A stretch of 64,000 nt of DNA, from contig DATKXO010000466.1 in assembly GCA_035528995.1 (NCBI GenBank), positions 8,890 to 72,889 on the forward strand, written 5' to 3'. Shown piece after piece: positions 35,330 through 44,075 of the stretch. Every line of letters begins with the position of its first letter. Positions within the stretch are counted from its first letter, which is position 1. The stretch comes from DATKXO01 sp035528995 (lineage in GTDB: Bacteria > Planctomycetota > Phycisphaerae > UBA1845). Below the pieces are notes generated by a model. It was not told the origin of the DNA, made no database searches, and saw only the letters and a list, made by a program, of their open reading frames with translations. The position numbers and the translations under genes were made by a program.

Positions 35330-35763
35330 GGGTGCCGAGAAACGGGCCGGCCAACGCGTCCGGGGGGGCGGCGACGTGCAGGCTCCCGGGCCGGTCTCCG
35401 CAACGGCAACGGTTCTTCGGCGGGCGGCTCTGTTTCGTCCCCGGTGGATACCTGGTCTGGGTTGGGGGAAACGACGCGGCGGCTGTGAAATAAAACCCAG
35501 GAAAGCGGCTGCCGCCACCCGGGAGAAGGCCAGCCTCGGCGGAGGGGCATCTCCGGGCCGGTTCGCGCCCCCGGTTGCCTCGGCCTGAGGGCAGGCAACC
35601 GCACTTGTTGAACGGGCCGCCCCCCGCTACCGTGTCAGGTGGTGCGGTTGCCGGAAGGGGAGCACCTTGTGGCATGAGAATTGCGGTGCCCCGCAGCAAC
35701 CCGTCCTCTACCCGGGCTGTGGAGGAGGGGGTCCCAGTCGTCATTTGAGGAGGGCTGTCATCG
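35330..35763. other. Divergent intergenic region before the redox operon
   Basis: Separates the divergently read rplM-rpsI operon and the redox module. No gene, repeat family or clear promoter for the plus-strand operon was found. GAGGAGGG shortly before 35764 gives a ribosome site. Confidence 0.45.
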
Positions 35764-36681
35764 ATGCGAATGGATCGCCGGAGCTTTTTGAAGGCAATTG
35801 GAGCAGCGGGTGTGGGTGGTTCGGCCGTGGCGGTGCCGGCCCAACAGGCCCGGGCGGCCCACGGGCCGGCGGTTTCTGAGGACGTCATGGGCGTCCTGGT
35901 GGACATACCCAAGTGCATCGGGTGCCGTCGCTGCGAGTACGCCTGCCAGGAAGCCGCCGGCTTCAATCCGCCTCCGGTGGCACAGTTCGAGGACAAGACG
36001 CCCTTGGAGCAGGCCCGGCGACCCCTACCGCGCAGCCATACGGTGATCAACCGTTACCTCAATCCGAAAGACCCCTCCAAGCCGCTGTACAACAAGTTCA
36101 ACTGCATGCACTGCAACGACCCGGCCTGCCTGTCGGCCTGTCTGGTGACGGCGTTCAGCAAGCGGGCGGACGGACCGGTGGTGTACGACGCCAGCCGCTG
36201 CATGGGCTGCCGATACTGCATGGTAGCTTGTCCCTTCGAGATCCCCACGTACGATTATGACATGCCGCTGACACCGCAGGTGCGCAAGTGCAACCTCTGC
36301 GCTCACCTGGTGCCGGAGAAGCAGCCCGCGCCGGCCTGCGTAACGATATGTCCGGAGGAGGTGATGATCTACGGGCCGAGAAAAGACCTGCTCGAGGAGG
36401 CCCACGAACGCATCCGGCGAGCGCCGGACGTGTACGTAGACCACGTATACGGCGAGCATGAGGGGGGCGGCACCTCGTGGCTGTATCTGTCGAACGTTCC
36501 CTTCGAGCAGGTCGGCTTCAAGTATTTCGACACCCAGGCGCCACCACGATTGCCGGAGAAGATCCAGCATGCCGAATTCAAGGGATTCGTCCTCCCCCTG
36601 GCTTGGTACGGCCTGCTGGGCACGATCATGTGGCTGACCAAACCCAACCCGGCAGAGCGGGCCTCGGAGCCGGAGCACTAG
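35764..36681 (+). CDS. Tat-exported ferredoxin-like protein with four Fe-S clusters (HmcB/HybA/CbcT-like)
   Basis: A twin-arginine signal 'DRRSFLKAIGAAG' opens the protein. Four cluster motifs follow: 'CIGCRRCEYAC', 'CMHCNDPACLSAC', 'CMGCRYCMVAC' and 'CNLCAH' with 'CVTIC'. Near the C-terminus 'GFVLPLAWYGLLGTIMWL' is a membrane anchor. This is the layout of HybA, HmcB and related periplasmic-face electron-transfer subunits. It should pass electrons between the NrfD-type membrane subunit encoded next and multiheme cytochromes encoded after it. An alternative ATG two codons further on (35770) is possible. Confidence 0.88.
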   Translation: MRMDRRSFLKAIGAAGVGGSAVAVPAQQARAAHGPAVSEDVMGVLVDIPKCIGCRRCEYACQEAAGFNPPPVAQFEDKTPLEQARRPLPRSHTVINRYLNPKDPSKPLYNKFNCMHCNDPACLSACLVTAFSKRADGPVVYDASRCMGCRYCMVACPFEIPTYDYDMPLTPQVRKCNLCAHLVPEKQPAPACVTICPEEVMIYGPRKDLLEEAHERIRRAPDVYVDHVYGEHEGGGTSWLYLSNVPFEQVGFKYFDTQAPPRLPEKIQHAEFKGFVLPLAWYGLLGTIMWLTKPNPAERASEPEH

Positions 36682-36733
36682 CCGAGTTCGGCCATGCCGC
36701 CGGGCACCCAGTGGCGGATCAGGAGTTGCACAA

Positions 36734-37927
36734 GTGAGCGAACATCACCAGCCTTTGCCTGTCGAGCGAAAGCTGTTCACGCCCGGCGTGTGGGTCCTCC
36801 TGGCCCTGACCTTCATCGGGGCGAGCGTGGCCGCGTACCGGTTCATCTTCGGACTCAGCGCGGTCACCAATCTGGACCAGCAGCACCCCTGGGGGCTCTG
36901 GATCGCCTTCGACGTGGCCACCGGCGTGGCCCTGGCCGCCGGCGGCTTCACGGCCTCAGCGCTGGCCCACATCTTCCATCGAGAGCACTACCACGCGATC
37001 GTGCGCCCGGCCTTGCTCACCGCCATGCTCGGCTACACCTTCGTGGGGCTGGGGTTGATGGTGGACCTGGGCCGCTATTACAACATCTGGCATCCGATGC
37101 TGCCGTCGATGTGGAGCGGACACTCCGTATTGTTCGAGGTCGGCATATGCGTGATGTGCTACCTCACGGTGCTCTATCTGGAATTCGCTCCGATCATCTG
37201 TGAGCGGCTCACCGACGACAGCCGCTGGCCGCGGCTGGGGCAGTTCGCCTGGTCCCTGCGCGGGTGGCTGGGCAAGATCATGCCGCTTCTGATCATCGCC
37301 GGCGTCGTGCTTTCGTGCATGCACCAGTCGTCGCTGGGCAACCTGATGGTGCTCGCGCCATCCAAGATGCACCCGCTCTGGTGGTCGCCGATTCTGTCGC
37401 TGCTCTTCCTGCTGTCCGCCATCGCGGTGGGCTTCCCCATGGTGATCTTCGAGGGGCTCTATTCGGCGTGGGCGTTGAAGCTCAAACCGGAGATGCACGT
37501 CCTTTCACCGCTGGCCCGCTACATTCCCGTGCTGCTGGGCTTCTATATAGCAGCAAAGCTGGGGGACATGGTCGTCCGCGGGACCTACGTTCACCTGGCC
37601 GAGGGCTCGGTCCAGAGCACGATGTTCATGGTCGAGATGCTCTTCGGCGTCTTCGTTCCGTTCTTCATGCTGTTGTCGGCACGGGTACGGAATGCGCCCA
37701 GGCTTCTGTTTGTAGCCTGCCTGCTGGTGGTGCTGGGCGTGGCCCTCAACCGAGTCAACGTGTTCCTGGTGGGCTTCCAGCCGGTTTATCCGGTGAAGAG
37801 CTACTTCCCCTCCCTCGGCGAGTTTGCGGTGACCATCGGGTTGATCTCGCTCTTGATGTTCTGTTACCGAGTCGTCGTGACCTACCTCCCTGTCATCAGC
37901 CACCCGGGTAAAGCGAGGACGACATGA
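36734..37927 (+). CDS. NrfD/HybB/HmcC-type quinol-interacting membrane subunit
   Basis: 397 residues with nine to ten membrane helices. 'DQQHPWGLWIAFDVATGVALAAGGF' (in parts) is the typical first-loop and second-helix sequence of HybB and HmcC, and 'LGLMVDLGRYYNIWHP' follows the third. NrfD-family subunits take electrons from, or give them to, the quinone pool without haem. The GTG start is 52 bases after the Fe-S gene, and the stop overlaps the ATG of the 13-haem cytochrome gene in an ATGA. Confidence 0.88.
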   Translation: MSEHHQPLPVERKLFTPGVWVLLALTFIGASVAAYRFIFGLSAVTNLDQQHPWGLWIAFDVATGVALAAGGFTASALAHIFHREHYHAIVRPALLTAMLGYTFVGLGLMVDLGRYYNIWHPMLPSMWSGHSVLFEVGICVMCYLTVLYLEFAPIICERLTDDSRWPRLGQFAWSLRGWLGKIMPLLIIAGVVLSCMHQSSLGNLMVLAPSKMHPLWWSPILSLLFLLSAIAVGFPMVIFEGLYSAWALKLKPEMHVLSPLARYIPVLLGFYIAAKLGDMVVRGTYVHLAEGSVQSTMFMVEMLFGVFVPFFMLLSARVRNAPRLLFVACLLVVLGVALNRVNVFLVGFQPVYPVKSYFPSLGEFAVTIGLISLLMFCYRVVVTYLPVISHPGKARTT

Positions 37928-39162
37928 ACACATCGGCTGCGCCAGACGATGGTAGCCGGCACCCCGGCCGATTACTCGTAACCTTGGTCGCGTTGTGCGC
38001 GTGGACAGGCACCGTGGCCATGGGCCAGGAACCAACGACGCGCCCGGTCCACACTTCCGCGCCCGCGGCGGATTGCAGCATGTGCCACAGTTGTGCGGAA
38101 CCCACCTCCGCGATGCCCTGCTTGCGGTCCTGCGGCCGCCCGGGCGAAGAGCAGATTGCCCGGGAATTCGCCCAGAAGGTCGGTCCGGACGTGGTTATCC
38201 TGGACGAGCTGGAAGACCTCTTCCTGCCGGTTCCGTTCGATCACAAAGGTCACGCGGAGATGGCGGAGATGACCAACGGCTGCAGGGTCTGCCACCATTA
38301 TACGCCGGAGGGAATGACGCATCCGGCTTGCAAGAGCTGCCACGAGAAAGCGTTGGTGCGCGACGACATGCGCAAACCGGCCTTGAAAGGAGCCTACCAC
38401 CGACAGTGCATGAGTTGCCACCGGGAGTGGGCCGGCAATGACAAATGCGCCTGGTGCCATCCTCCCAAGACCGGCTCGCGCGGCCCGAACCATACGGCTC
38501 AGCGGGCCCCGACGGTGCACGACATCCTGGGCACCATGCACCCTCCGATTCCGGAGCCGGATACGGAGATCTACCAGCCGAGCGTGAAACCGTCCGTGGG
38601 CACACACGTGATCTTCCGACACAAGGATCACATTCACCGGTTCGGGCTCAAGTGCGCTGAGTGTCATCAAGAAGACAACTGCGGCCGCTGTCATGAAGAA
38701 GGGCGCAAGCACGAGCAGCGCCGGCGGACCCTGGCCGATCATCATCGACCCTGCGATCGCTGTCATGCCGAGGACGTGGCGGAGGGCGGTCGCTGCAAGT
38801 ACTGCCATTGGACGGAGGGGGAGCCCAGACCGCCGACGTTCGACCACGCGACCACCGGCTGGCCTCTGAGCCGATACCATCTGGACAAGAGCTGTCGGGG
38901 CTGCCACAAAACCGTCCCCTACCGCAAACTCGACCGGGACTGCAACAAGTGTCACGGGGGCTGGGACCCGGACACATTCGATCATGCGGTGACCGGTCAG
39001 GCTCTGAACGAAACGCACGCCGAGATCGACTGCGGCGATTGCCACGCGGGCAGGAAGTTCGATCGCCCGCCGACCTGCGAGGAATGCCACGATCCGGACG
39101 ATGGCATCACCTTCCCGGCCAAACGCCCAGGGCCTGCTTTGGGCACCAAGAGTCCGGAATAG
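37924..39162 (+). CDS. Periplasmic multihaem cytochrome c with 13 CXXCH motifs (HmcA/CbcS-like)
   Basis: After a signal peptide ('LLVTLVALCAWTGTVAMGQ') 13 CXXCH haem sites were counted, for example CSMCH, CRVCH, CKSCH, CMSCH, CAWCH, CAECH, CGRCH and CEECH. The spacing in 'FDHKGHAEM' followed by 'CRVCHHYTPEGMTHPACKSCH' in parts, and again later with 'FRHKDHIHRFGLKCAECH', is that of class III cytochrome c modules, as in HmcA. It should accept electrons from the Fe-S subunit in the periplasm. Translationally coupled to the NrfD-type gene by a four-base overlap. Confidence 0.9.
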   Translation: MNTSAAPDDGSRHPGRLLVTLVALCAWTGTVAMGQEPTTRPVHTSAPAADCSMCHSCAEPTSAMPCLRSCGRPGEEQIAREFAQKVGPDVVILDELEDLFLPVPFDHKGHAEMAEMTNGCRVCHHYTPEGMTHPACKSCHEKALVRDDMRKPALKGAYHRQCMSCHREWAGNDKCAWCHPPKTGSRGPNHTAQRAPTVHDILGTMHPPIPEPDTEIYQPSVKPSVGTHVIFRHKDHIHRFGLKCAECHQEDNCGRCHEEGRKHEQRRRTLADHHRPCDRCHAEDVAEGGRCKYCHWTEGEPRPPTFDHATTGWPLSRYHLDKSCRGCHKTVPYRKLDRDCNKCHGGWDPDTFDHAVTGQALNETHAEIDCGDCHAGRKFDRPPTCEECHDPDDGITFPAKRPGPALGTKSPE

Positions 39163-39831
39163 GGCTGCTCTCGCGGAGTACCCAAAATCGGGAGCCGTTT
39201 CGCTCCTGGATCGCCCCGGTGTCATCAGCCTGACGGCACCCGATGAGAACGGCGACGCCAGGAAACCGCTGATGGTCAAGACCTTTCAGCAACGTCGCTT
39301 CGTACCCTGGACGGAGCGCGAAGCGGATGCCGCCGAGACGCCCTGAGGGGCGGTCGCGGCGACGGGACCTCGGACTGGAAGCCTGATCGTTCGCCGACGT
39401 GCCTTGCACGGGGCGCCCGGGACGATGGGGCCGCTCTCGGGCAGGCCCGCGAAGCGCCGAACCACGAGCAGGGCCTCCGCCTCGGCGCCAACGTCGGGCC
39501 TGCTGGAGGATGTCTGAGCACTTTGCTGTACCTGGGCCGACCCGATCGTTGTGCGTGCGGGGCTATCCGTGAGGTCACTGGATGTGCTGGATCGGCTCCG
39601 GCAACGTTTGATCGGTGTCGTCTCCACTGCACGCGGTGTCAGGGAAGCGCGGCGCACGGTTCTCTTCGTGCGGTTGGCTGGATTAGAGGGACGCAGGGAA
39701 ATTCGCGGAGCCCCGACATGGCATCCGGTTTGCCACATTGTGAGTCACTGGGTGAGCCCTGCCGCCATAGATGCGGTGATGCGGTCGGAGGGCTTTGGAA
39801 CGTCGTTACGGCCGCAACTGGGAGCCCAGAT
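39163..39831. other. Spacer inside the redox locus
   Basis: No convincing gene. An open frame at 39101-39346 lies partly in the cytochrome gene and has no ribosome site. No terminator or repeat family was recognised, so the second cytochrome could be co-transcribed or have its own promoter here. Confidence 0.45.
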
Positions 39832-41859
39832 GTGAGATATTCCCGCATCTTTTTCTCATTCCTGATAATGGCGGGCCTCAACCTTTGCGCGGTCGCGGTG
39901 GCCCAGGAAACGCAGCCGGCAAGCTGCCAGGATTGCCACGACGGTGAGCATGTCTTGAGGCCGCCCGGACCGCCGGCCATCCAGCTTGCCGCGTCGATCC
40001 ACGCCGATCTGGACTGCTCGGACTGTCACCAGTCCATCTCCATGGAGACCCTGATCCCCGGGGCCGACAAGCCGCACGGGGAGACCGTCCAGCCCGTCGA
40101 CTGCGGCGAGTGCCACACGGATGCCGCCGAGGAGTACAAGAAGCATGGTCGGCTCGCGGTTGGCAAGGATCCCGATCTGCCGAGTTGCTGGAATTGCCAC
40201 GGGGCCCACGATATCCTGCCCACAACCGATACCCGCTCGCGCGTCCATCCCATCCACCTTCCCGCAACCTGCCGTACCTGTCACACCAACGTGGATTTGG
40301 TCAAGCGCCACAAGTGGTTGCGGGGCGAGCCGATCAAGCTCTATGAAAGCAGTGTGCACGGACAGGCCAGCAAGATGGGGGTGTACGTCTCGGCCACCTG
40401 CAACGATTGCCACTCTGCCATGGACCCCGACGGCATGCGGACCGCCCACCGCATCCTCTCCGCGGCCGATCCGGAATCGACCATCTATCACTTCAACATC
40501 CCCGACACCTGTGGGCAGTGCCACGAGCCCGTGACCAAGGACTACTGGGACGGCATCCATGGACAACTGGTCAAGCGCGGGGCCATCGATTCGCCCGTGT
40601 GCACCCACTGTCACGGTGAGCACGGGATCATCAAGTCCGATGATGCCCGATCCCCGGTCGGCGCCGCCCGCGTGGCCGAGGCGACCTGCGCGCCCTGCCA
40701 CGAGTCCGAGGTGCTCAACGAGAAGTACGGCATTCCGGCCGGCCGACTGCGGTCCTACGTGGACAGCTATCACGGCCTCAAAGCCAAGGCCGGAGACGTC
40801 CACGTGGCCAACTGTGCCTCCTGCCACGGGACGCACCGCATCCTGCCGCACACGGATCCTTCATCCTCGATCAACGCCAACAACCTTCAGGCCACCTGTG
40901 GTACATGCCATCCCGGGATCACGACGGAGCTGGCCCAGGCGCCCATTCACGAGACGGCCACCGGCATCAAGACCGGCTGGCCTCACTTCGTCAGGATCTT
41001 CTATCTGTGGCTGATCGGTGTCACCATCGGTCTGATGCTGCTGCACAACATCGCCGACTGGGTCCGCCACGTGAAGATCATGCGGCGCAAGCCCTACGTC
41101 GTGCGCCTGACGGCCAATGAGACGCTCCAGCACTGGGTGCTCACCGTTTCATTCGTTGTCCTGGTGATCTCCGGCTTCTCTCTGCGCTTTTCGGAGGCCT
41201 GGTGGGTGCAACTGCTCTTTGGGTGGGGCGGAGGCGCGGGATTCGAGTTCCGGGGATTGGTGCATCGCATCGCCGCGGTGGTGTTCGCTTTCTGCTGCAT
41301 CTGGCACCTGGTCTACCTGTTCGGCCACCGGGGGCGGCGGGCGTTGCGCGACATGATCCTGGCCAAGCGCGATTTCACGGACATCCGGGACAGCGCCCTG
41401 TTCTTCCTCGGCCTGCGAGCCGACAGGCCCCGCTTCGCCCGCTTCAGCTACACCGAGAAATGCGAGTATTGGGCACTCGTCTGGGGCGGTGTCATCATGT
41501 CCGTCACCGGAATCGTCCTCTGGTTCGACAACTTCTTCGTCGAACATTGGAACCTGCCCAAGGGTGTGTTGGACGTGATCCTGGTGGTTCACTACTACGA
41601 GGCCTGGCTGGCGACCCTGGCTATCGCGGTCTGGCACGGCTACTCGACCGTCTTCAGTCCCTCCGTCTACCCGATGAACCCGGCCTGGCTGGGCGGCAAG
41701 ATGCCCAAGGACATGTACACCCACGAGCACCCCGACGGCCCCAGGTTGAAGTCCCGCGTACAGCGGGTCTTCGAGGAGGAGGAGGAAGAGGAAACGCCGC
41801 AGGCCGAGGTCGATTCGGCCCCAGCGACGCCCCCAAAGCCTTCTGCGAAGAAGTCCTGA
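39832..41859 (+). CDS. Fusion of an 11-CXXCH cytochrome c domain with a b-type cytochrome membrane domain (CbcL-like layout)
   Basis: GTG at 39832 is preceded by GGAG at seven bases and starts a signal peptide ('IFFSFLIMAGLNLCAVAVA'). Residues about 30-360 hold 11 CXXCH sites (CQDCH, CSDCH, CGECH, CWNCH, CRTCH, CNDCH, CGQCH, CTHCH, CAPCH, CASCH, CGTCH). Residues about 385-620 form at least four membrane helices with His ligands for haem b ('LLHNIADWVRHV', 'LQHWVLTVSF', 'LVHRIAAVVFAF', 'VHYYEAWLATLAIAVWHG'). The end is acidic ('EEEEEE') and Pro-rich. Geobacter CbcL also combines c-haems and b-haems in one chain to oxidise quinol. It should link quinone and periplasmic haems. Confidence 0.88.
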   Translation: MRYSRIFFSFLIMAGLNLCAVAVAQETQPASCQDCHDGEHVLRPPGPPAIQLAASIHADLDCSDCHQSISMETLIPGADKPHGETVQPVDCGECHTDAAEEYKKHGRLAVGKDPDLPSCWNCHGAHDILPTTDTRSRVHPIHLPATCRTCHTNVDLVKRHKWLRGEPIKLYESSVHGQASKMGVYVSATCNDCHSAMDPDGMRTAHRILSAADPESTIYHFNIPDTCGQCHEPVTKDYWDGIHGQLVKRGAIDSPVCTHCHGEHGIIKSDDARSPVGAARVAEATCAPCHESEVLNEKYGIPAGRLRSYVDSYHGLKAKAGDVHVANCASCHGTHRILPHTDPSSSINANNLQATCGTCHPGITTELAQAPIHETATGIKTGWPHFVRIFYLWLIGVTIGLMLLHNIADWVRHVKIMRRKPYVVRLTANETLQHWVLTVSFVVLVISGFSLRFSEAWWVQLLFGWGGGAGFEFRGLVHRIAAVVFAFCCIWHLVYLFGHRGRRALRDMILAKRDFTDIRDSALFFLGLRADRPRFARFSYTEKCEYWALVWGGVIMSVTGIVLWFDNFFVEHWNLPKGVLDVILVVHYYEAWLATLAIAVWHGYSTVFSPSVYPMNPAWLGGKMPKDMYTHEHPDGPRLKSRVQRVFEEEEEEETPQAEVDSAPATPPKPSAKKS

Positions 41860-41892
41860 TACCAGCTCCGGGATGACTCTGCCGATTCCCGA

Positions 41893-41915
41893 GCCGCGGG
41901 CTTCAGCCCGCGCGG
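41893..41915. repeat. Dispersed palindromic repeat, copy 6
   Basis: Same GCCGCGGGCTTCAGCCCGC variant as copy 5, with the left arm GGGATGACTCTGCCGATTCC. The element lies just after the cytochrome fusion gene. Confidence 0.7.
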
Positions 41916-42119
41916 CCGCAGGAACGAGCTGGACGCCGCCGGGTGGCCCACCTCCTGCGGAGGTGGGGAAGCCGATGATCCTCAAACCCAGCGTCGGCTG
42001 GCATGGGTCCGCGTAGCGGACCCGTGCGACGTTCTACGCCTTCTCCGACGTATGGCATGCTCCACGCTCGCGCGGCCATGCGCCGGCTGCCACTGGCGGC
42101 TCGTCCGCCGGTGCTCTGC

Positions 42120-42989
42120 TTCACGGCTGCGTAGTCCAGGTCCGAGCCGCTGCCCAGCGAGGTGTAGTAGCCGTTCTGGACGCGGTACAGAGAGGTGGCC
42201 TGGCCTTTGGCCGAGGAGGTGATCTTGAGCAGGTATCCGTTGTTGGAGTCCTGGTAGCGGACCCAGAAGTACTGCGTGCCGACAGAGCTGATCGAGGCCT
42301 CGACCATGTAATCGTCGTCGCTGAAGTTCTCGACCAGGGCCTCGCCGCCGGAGGTGCTGGTGTCCACGTAGAGCCAGTTCGTAGGGTGCATCTTGATGCA
42401 CCTTGCTGGCCAATAGCTGAAAGCTAACGGCTCATAGCTCATCGCCGATCCAGGTCCTGGCCAGCCCGCCGATCCGCGGGACCATGGGGTCCCGGGCCGA
42501 CCCGTCGAAGACCGTAGGGTGCATCTTGATGCACCTCGCTGGCTGACGGCTGATAGCTGATGGCTGATAGCTGATGGCTGATAGCTCATTGACGTCGGTC
42601 TTGTCGGAGTAGAGCCCGCTCTGGCCGGTGCCCAGGTCGGCCGAGGAATCGTGCTCGATGGCGGCCGACGACTGGCCCACCACGCGGGCCTGAACGTTGC
42701 GCTGCTTGCGGAACACCTTGACGATGTAGGCCGTGTTGTCGCTGACGGTGCCGGCGGCGTCGTCCAGGGCCGCGCCCCAACTGCCGTCGGTGATCTGGTG
42801 CAGGGCGATCTTGCCGGCGTTGCGGTCCAGGACCACGGCGTAGAAGCTGTCATCGCCGTCGTGGGCGAAGACCAGGCCGGCCTTGTTCGTCGACGAGCTG
42901 GCAGGGAAGGTGACCTCGAAGCTGTAGTTGACGATGTCCACGTCGGCGTCGGCCAGCCCTGGACAGACGCCCAAGAACCATCCTGACAA
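42120..42989 (-). pseudogene. Fragments of a lectin-like (LamG/concanavalin-like) secreted protein
   Basis: Two coherent stretches are read in different frames of the minus strand. At about 42590-42970 'YSFEVTFPASSSTNKAGLVF' and 'GKIALHQITDGSWG' look like a concanavalin-type domain. At about 42120-42390 'NWLYVDTSTSGGEALVENF' and 'YFWVRYQDSNNGYLLKITSS' are a second such piece. Between and beside them lie two copies of a repeat with palindrome GGTGCATCTTGATGCACC (about 42388 and 42514), followed by GCTGATAGCTGATGG-type simple repeats. The gene is broken and has lost its ends. Confidence 0.55.
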
Positions 42990-43187
42990 CCTTCAATCCA
43001 CCTTCGACCCGCCCAGGCGGTCTTCACCATGATCGAGCGTCGCCTGGGATCGGCCCTGGGCGCCCGGAGCCACGGGAGCCAAACCCGCGCGCTCACCCTC
43101 AAGGCCATCACCCACAACATCCTGATTGTCTTACGCGCATTCAGGGTTTTCTACAGAGCAACGCCGACCGGTTTCCTGGGAAATTGA
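42987..43187 (+). pseudogene. C-terminal remnant of a DDE transposase
   Basis: The plus-strand frame reads 'AVFTMIERRLGSALGARS' then 'ALTLKAITHNILIVLRAF', the typical end of IS4/IS5/IS1182-group transposases. A stop (42984) precedes it, and nothing of the catalytic core is left. It abuts the lectin-like fragments, so an insertion probably helped break that gene. Confidence 0.6.
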
Positions 43188-43222
43188 AAGGTCCACCGGA
43201 CGGTTATATTACTTTCAATTTC

Positions 43223-43900
43223 CTAACTGCCAAAATCTCCGATCCACACGACGCCCACTAAGACTACTGTCTGGCATGATTCACGTTCAGGCTGGAGTAC
43301 GCTTAAACACCACTGGCCTGGCGAAAGCGTTGCCTCGCGATCGACGCGCCAGTGGCCATCACTCTCGGCGACTGGGCTCATGAACGGCTCGCGGCCTTGG
43401 ACAGAGAAGCGGACTCTACATGCACCCTCCCATACGTCTGTGGCCTCGACAAGATACGCCACACCACCTTGGCCAGAGACATGCACTGCGGTCCATGTAG
43501 AACCTCCCACCCGCACGGTAGCGTGCGGCAGCTTAACCGTCGAAGCACCCCGCACCCGTCGAGCATTCTCCAGCATCCGAGCCGCTTGAGCTTCTCCGAG
43601 CACCACGCGACCATGCGCCGGCACGTCGCCAGACGGCAAACAGAGGAAGCCAATCAGCTCTCTAAGTGCGGCCCGCGACTCCAAGCGCATCACCATTGCA
43701 GCTGACTGGACTACTTCCCCAGACCACAGCTCTTGGTCCTGGCCTCGGGGAGGCTCCTCCATATGCACGAACGTCCTTTCAACCCACGATGGCAGGTTGT
43801 GCTCAGCGCCCGAGACCTGTTCAAAGTCAACCGTTCTAGTCTCATCCACACATGCCGCGTGCAGGAAGAGGAGCGGAACGAACATGAGGACTTTCACCAT
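43223..43900 (-). CDS. Lipoprotein, possible immunity partner of the RHS fragment
   Basis: The N-terminus 'LMFVPLLFLHAAC' is a lipoprotein signal. AAGGAG lies six to seven bases before the ATG. The 225-residue product has no recognised domain; 'VERTFVHMEEPPRGQDQELWS' (in part) and a Cys pair near the C-terminus ('GACRVRF', 'QWCLSVLQPERESCQ') are visible. It is read directly after the RHS C-terminal fragment on the same strand, where an immunity gene would sit. Base composition is lower in G+C than its surroundings, which fits acquired DNA. The immunity role is inferred from position only. Confidence 0.6.
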   Translation of the reverse strand: MVKVLMFVPLLFLHAACVDETRTVDFEQVSGAEHNLPSWVERTFVHMEEPPRGQDQELWSGEVVQSAAMVMRLESRAALRELIGFLCLPSGDVPAHGRVVLGEAQAARMLENARRVRGASTVKLPHATVRVGGSTWTAVHVSGQGGVAYLVEATDVWEGACRVRFSVQGREPFMSPVAESDGHWRVDREATLSPGQWCLSVLQPERESCQTVVLVGVVWIGDFGS

Positions 43901-44075
43901 AACGTACTCCTTCTTTCAGCCAACGCAACCATCGAGATCACCAACGCGTGAAGGGTAGCCTGATCCTACGTGAAGAGTGCGAACCCGGATATTACACGCT
44001 ACCATCTGTGGTGGAGTCCGCAAAGCAAGGGGCTACGGATATCCACCGCGTCCACCGGATGAATAACCTGTAATC

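Noticed and set aside
39101..39346. Plus-strand open frame of 81 codons after the 13-haem cytochrome gene
   Set aside because: Its first part overlaps the cytochrome gene, it has no ribosome site at the stop-proximal part and no recognisable domain; probably chance in high-G+C DNA.
42540..42595. Short direct repeats of GCTGATAGCTGATGG type, first considered as a CRISPR remnant
   Set aside because: The units are contiguous simple repeats without spacers, and no cas gene is present.
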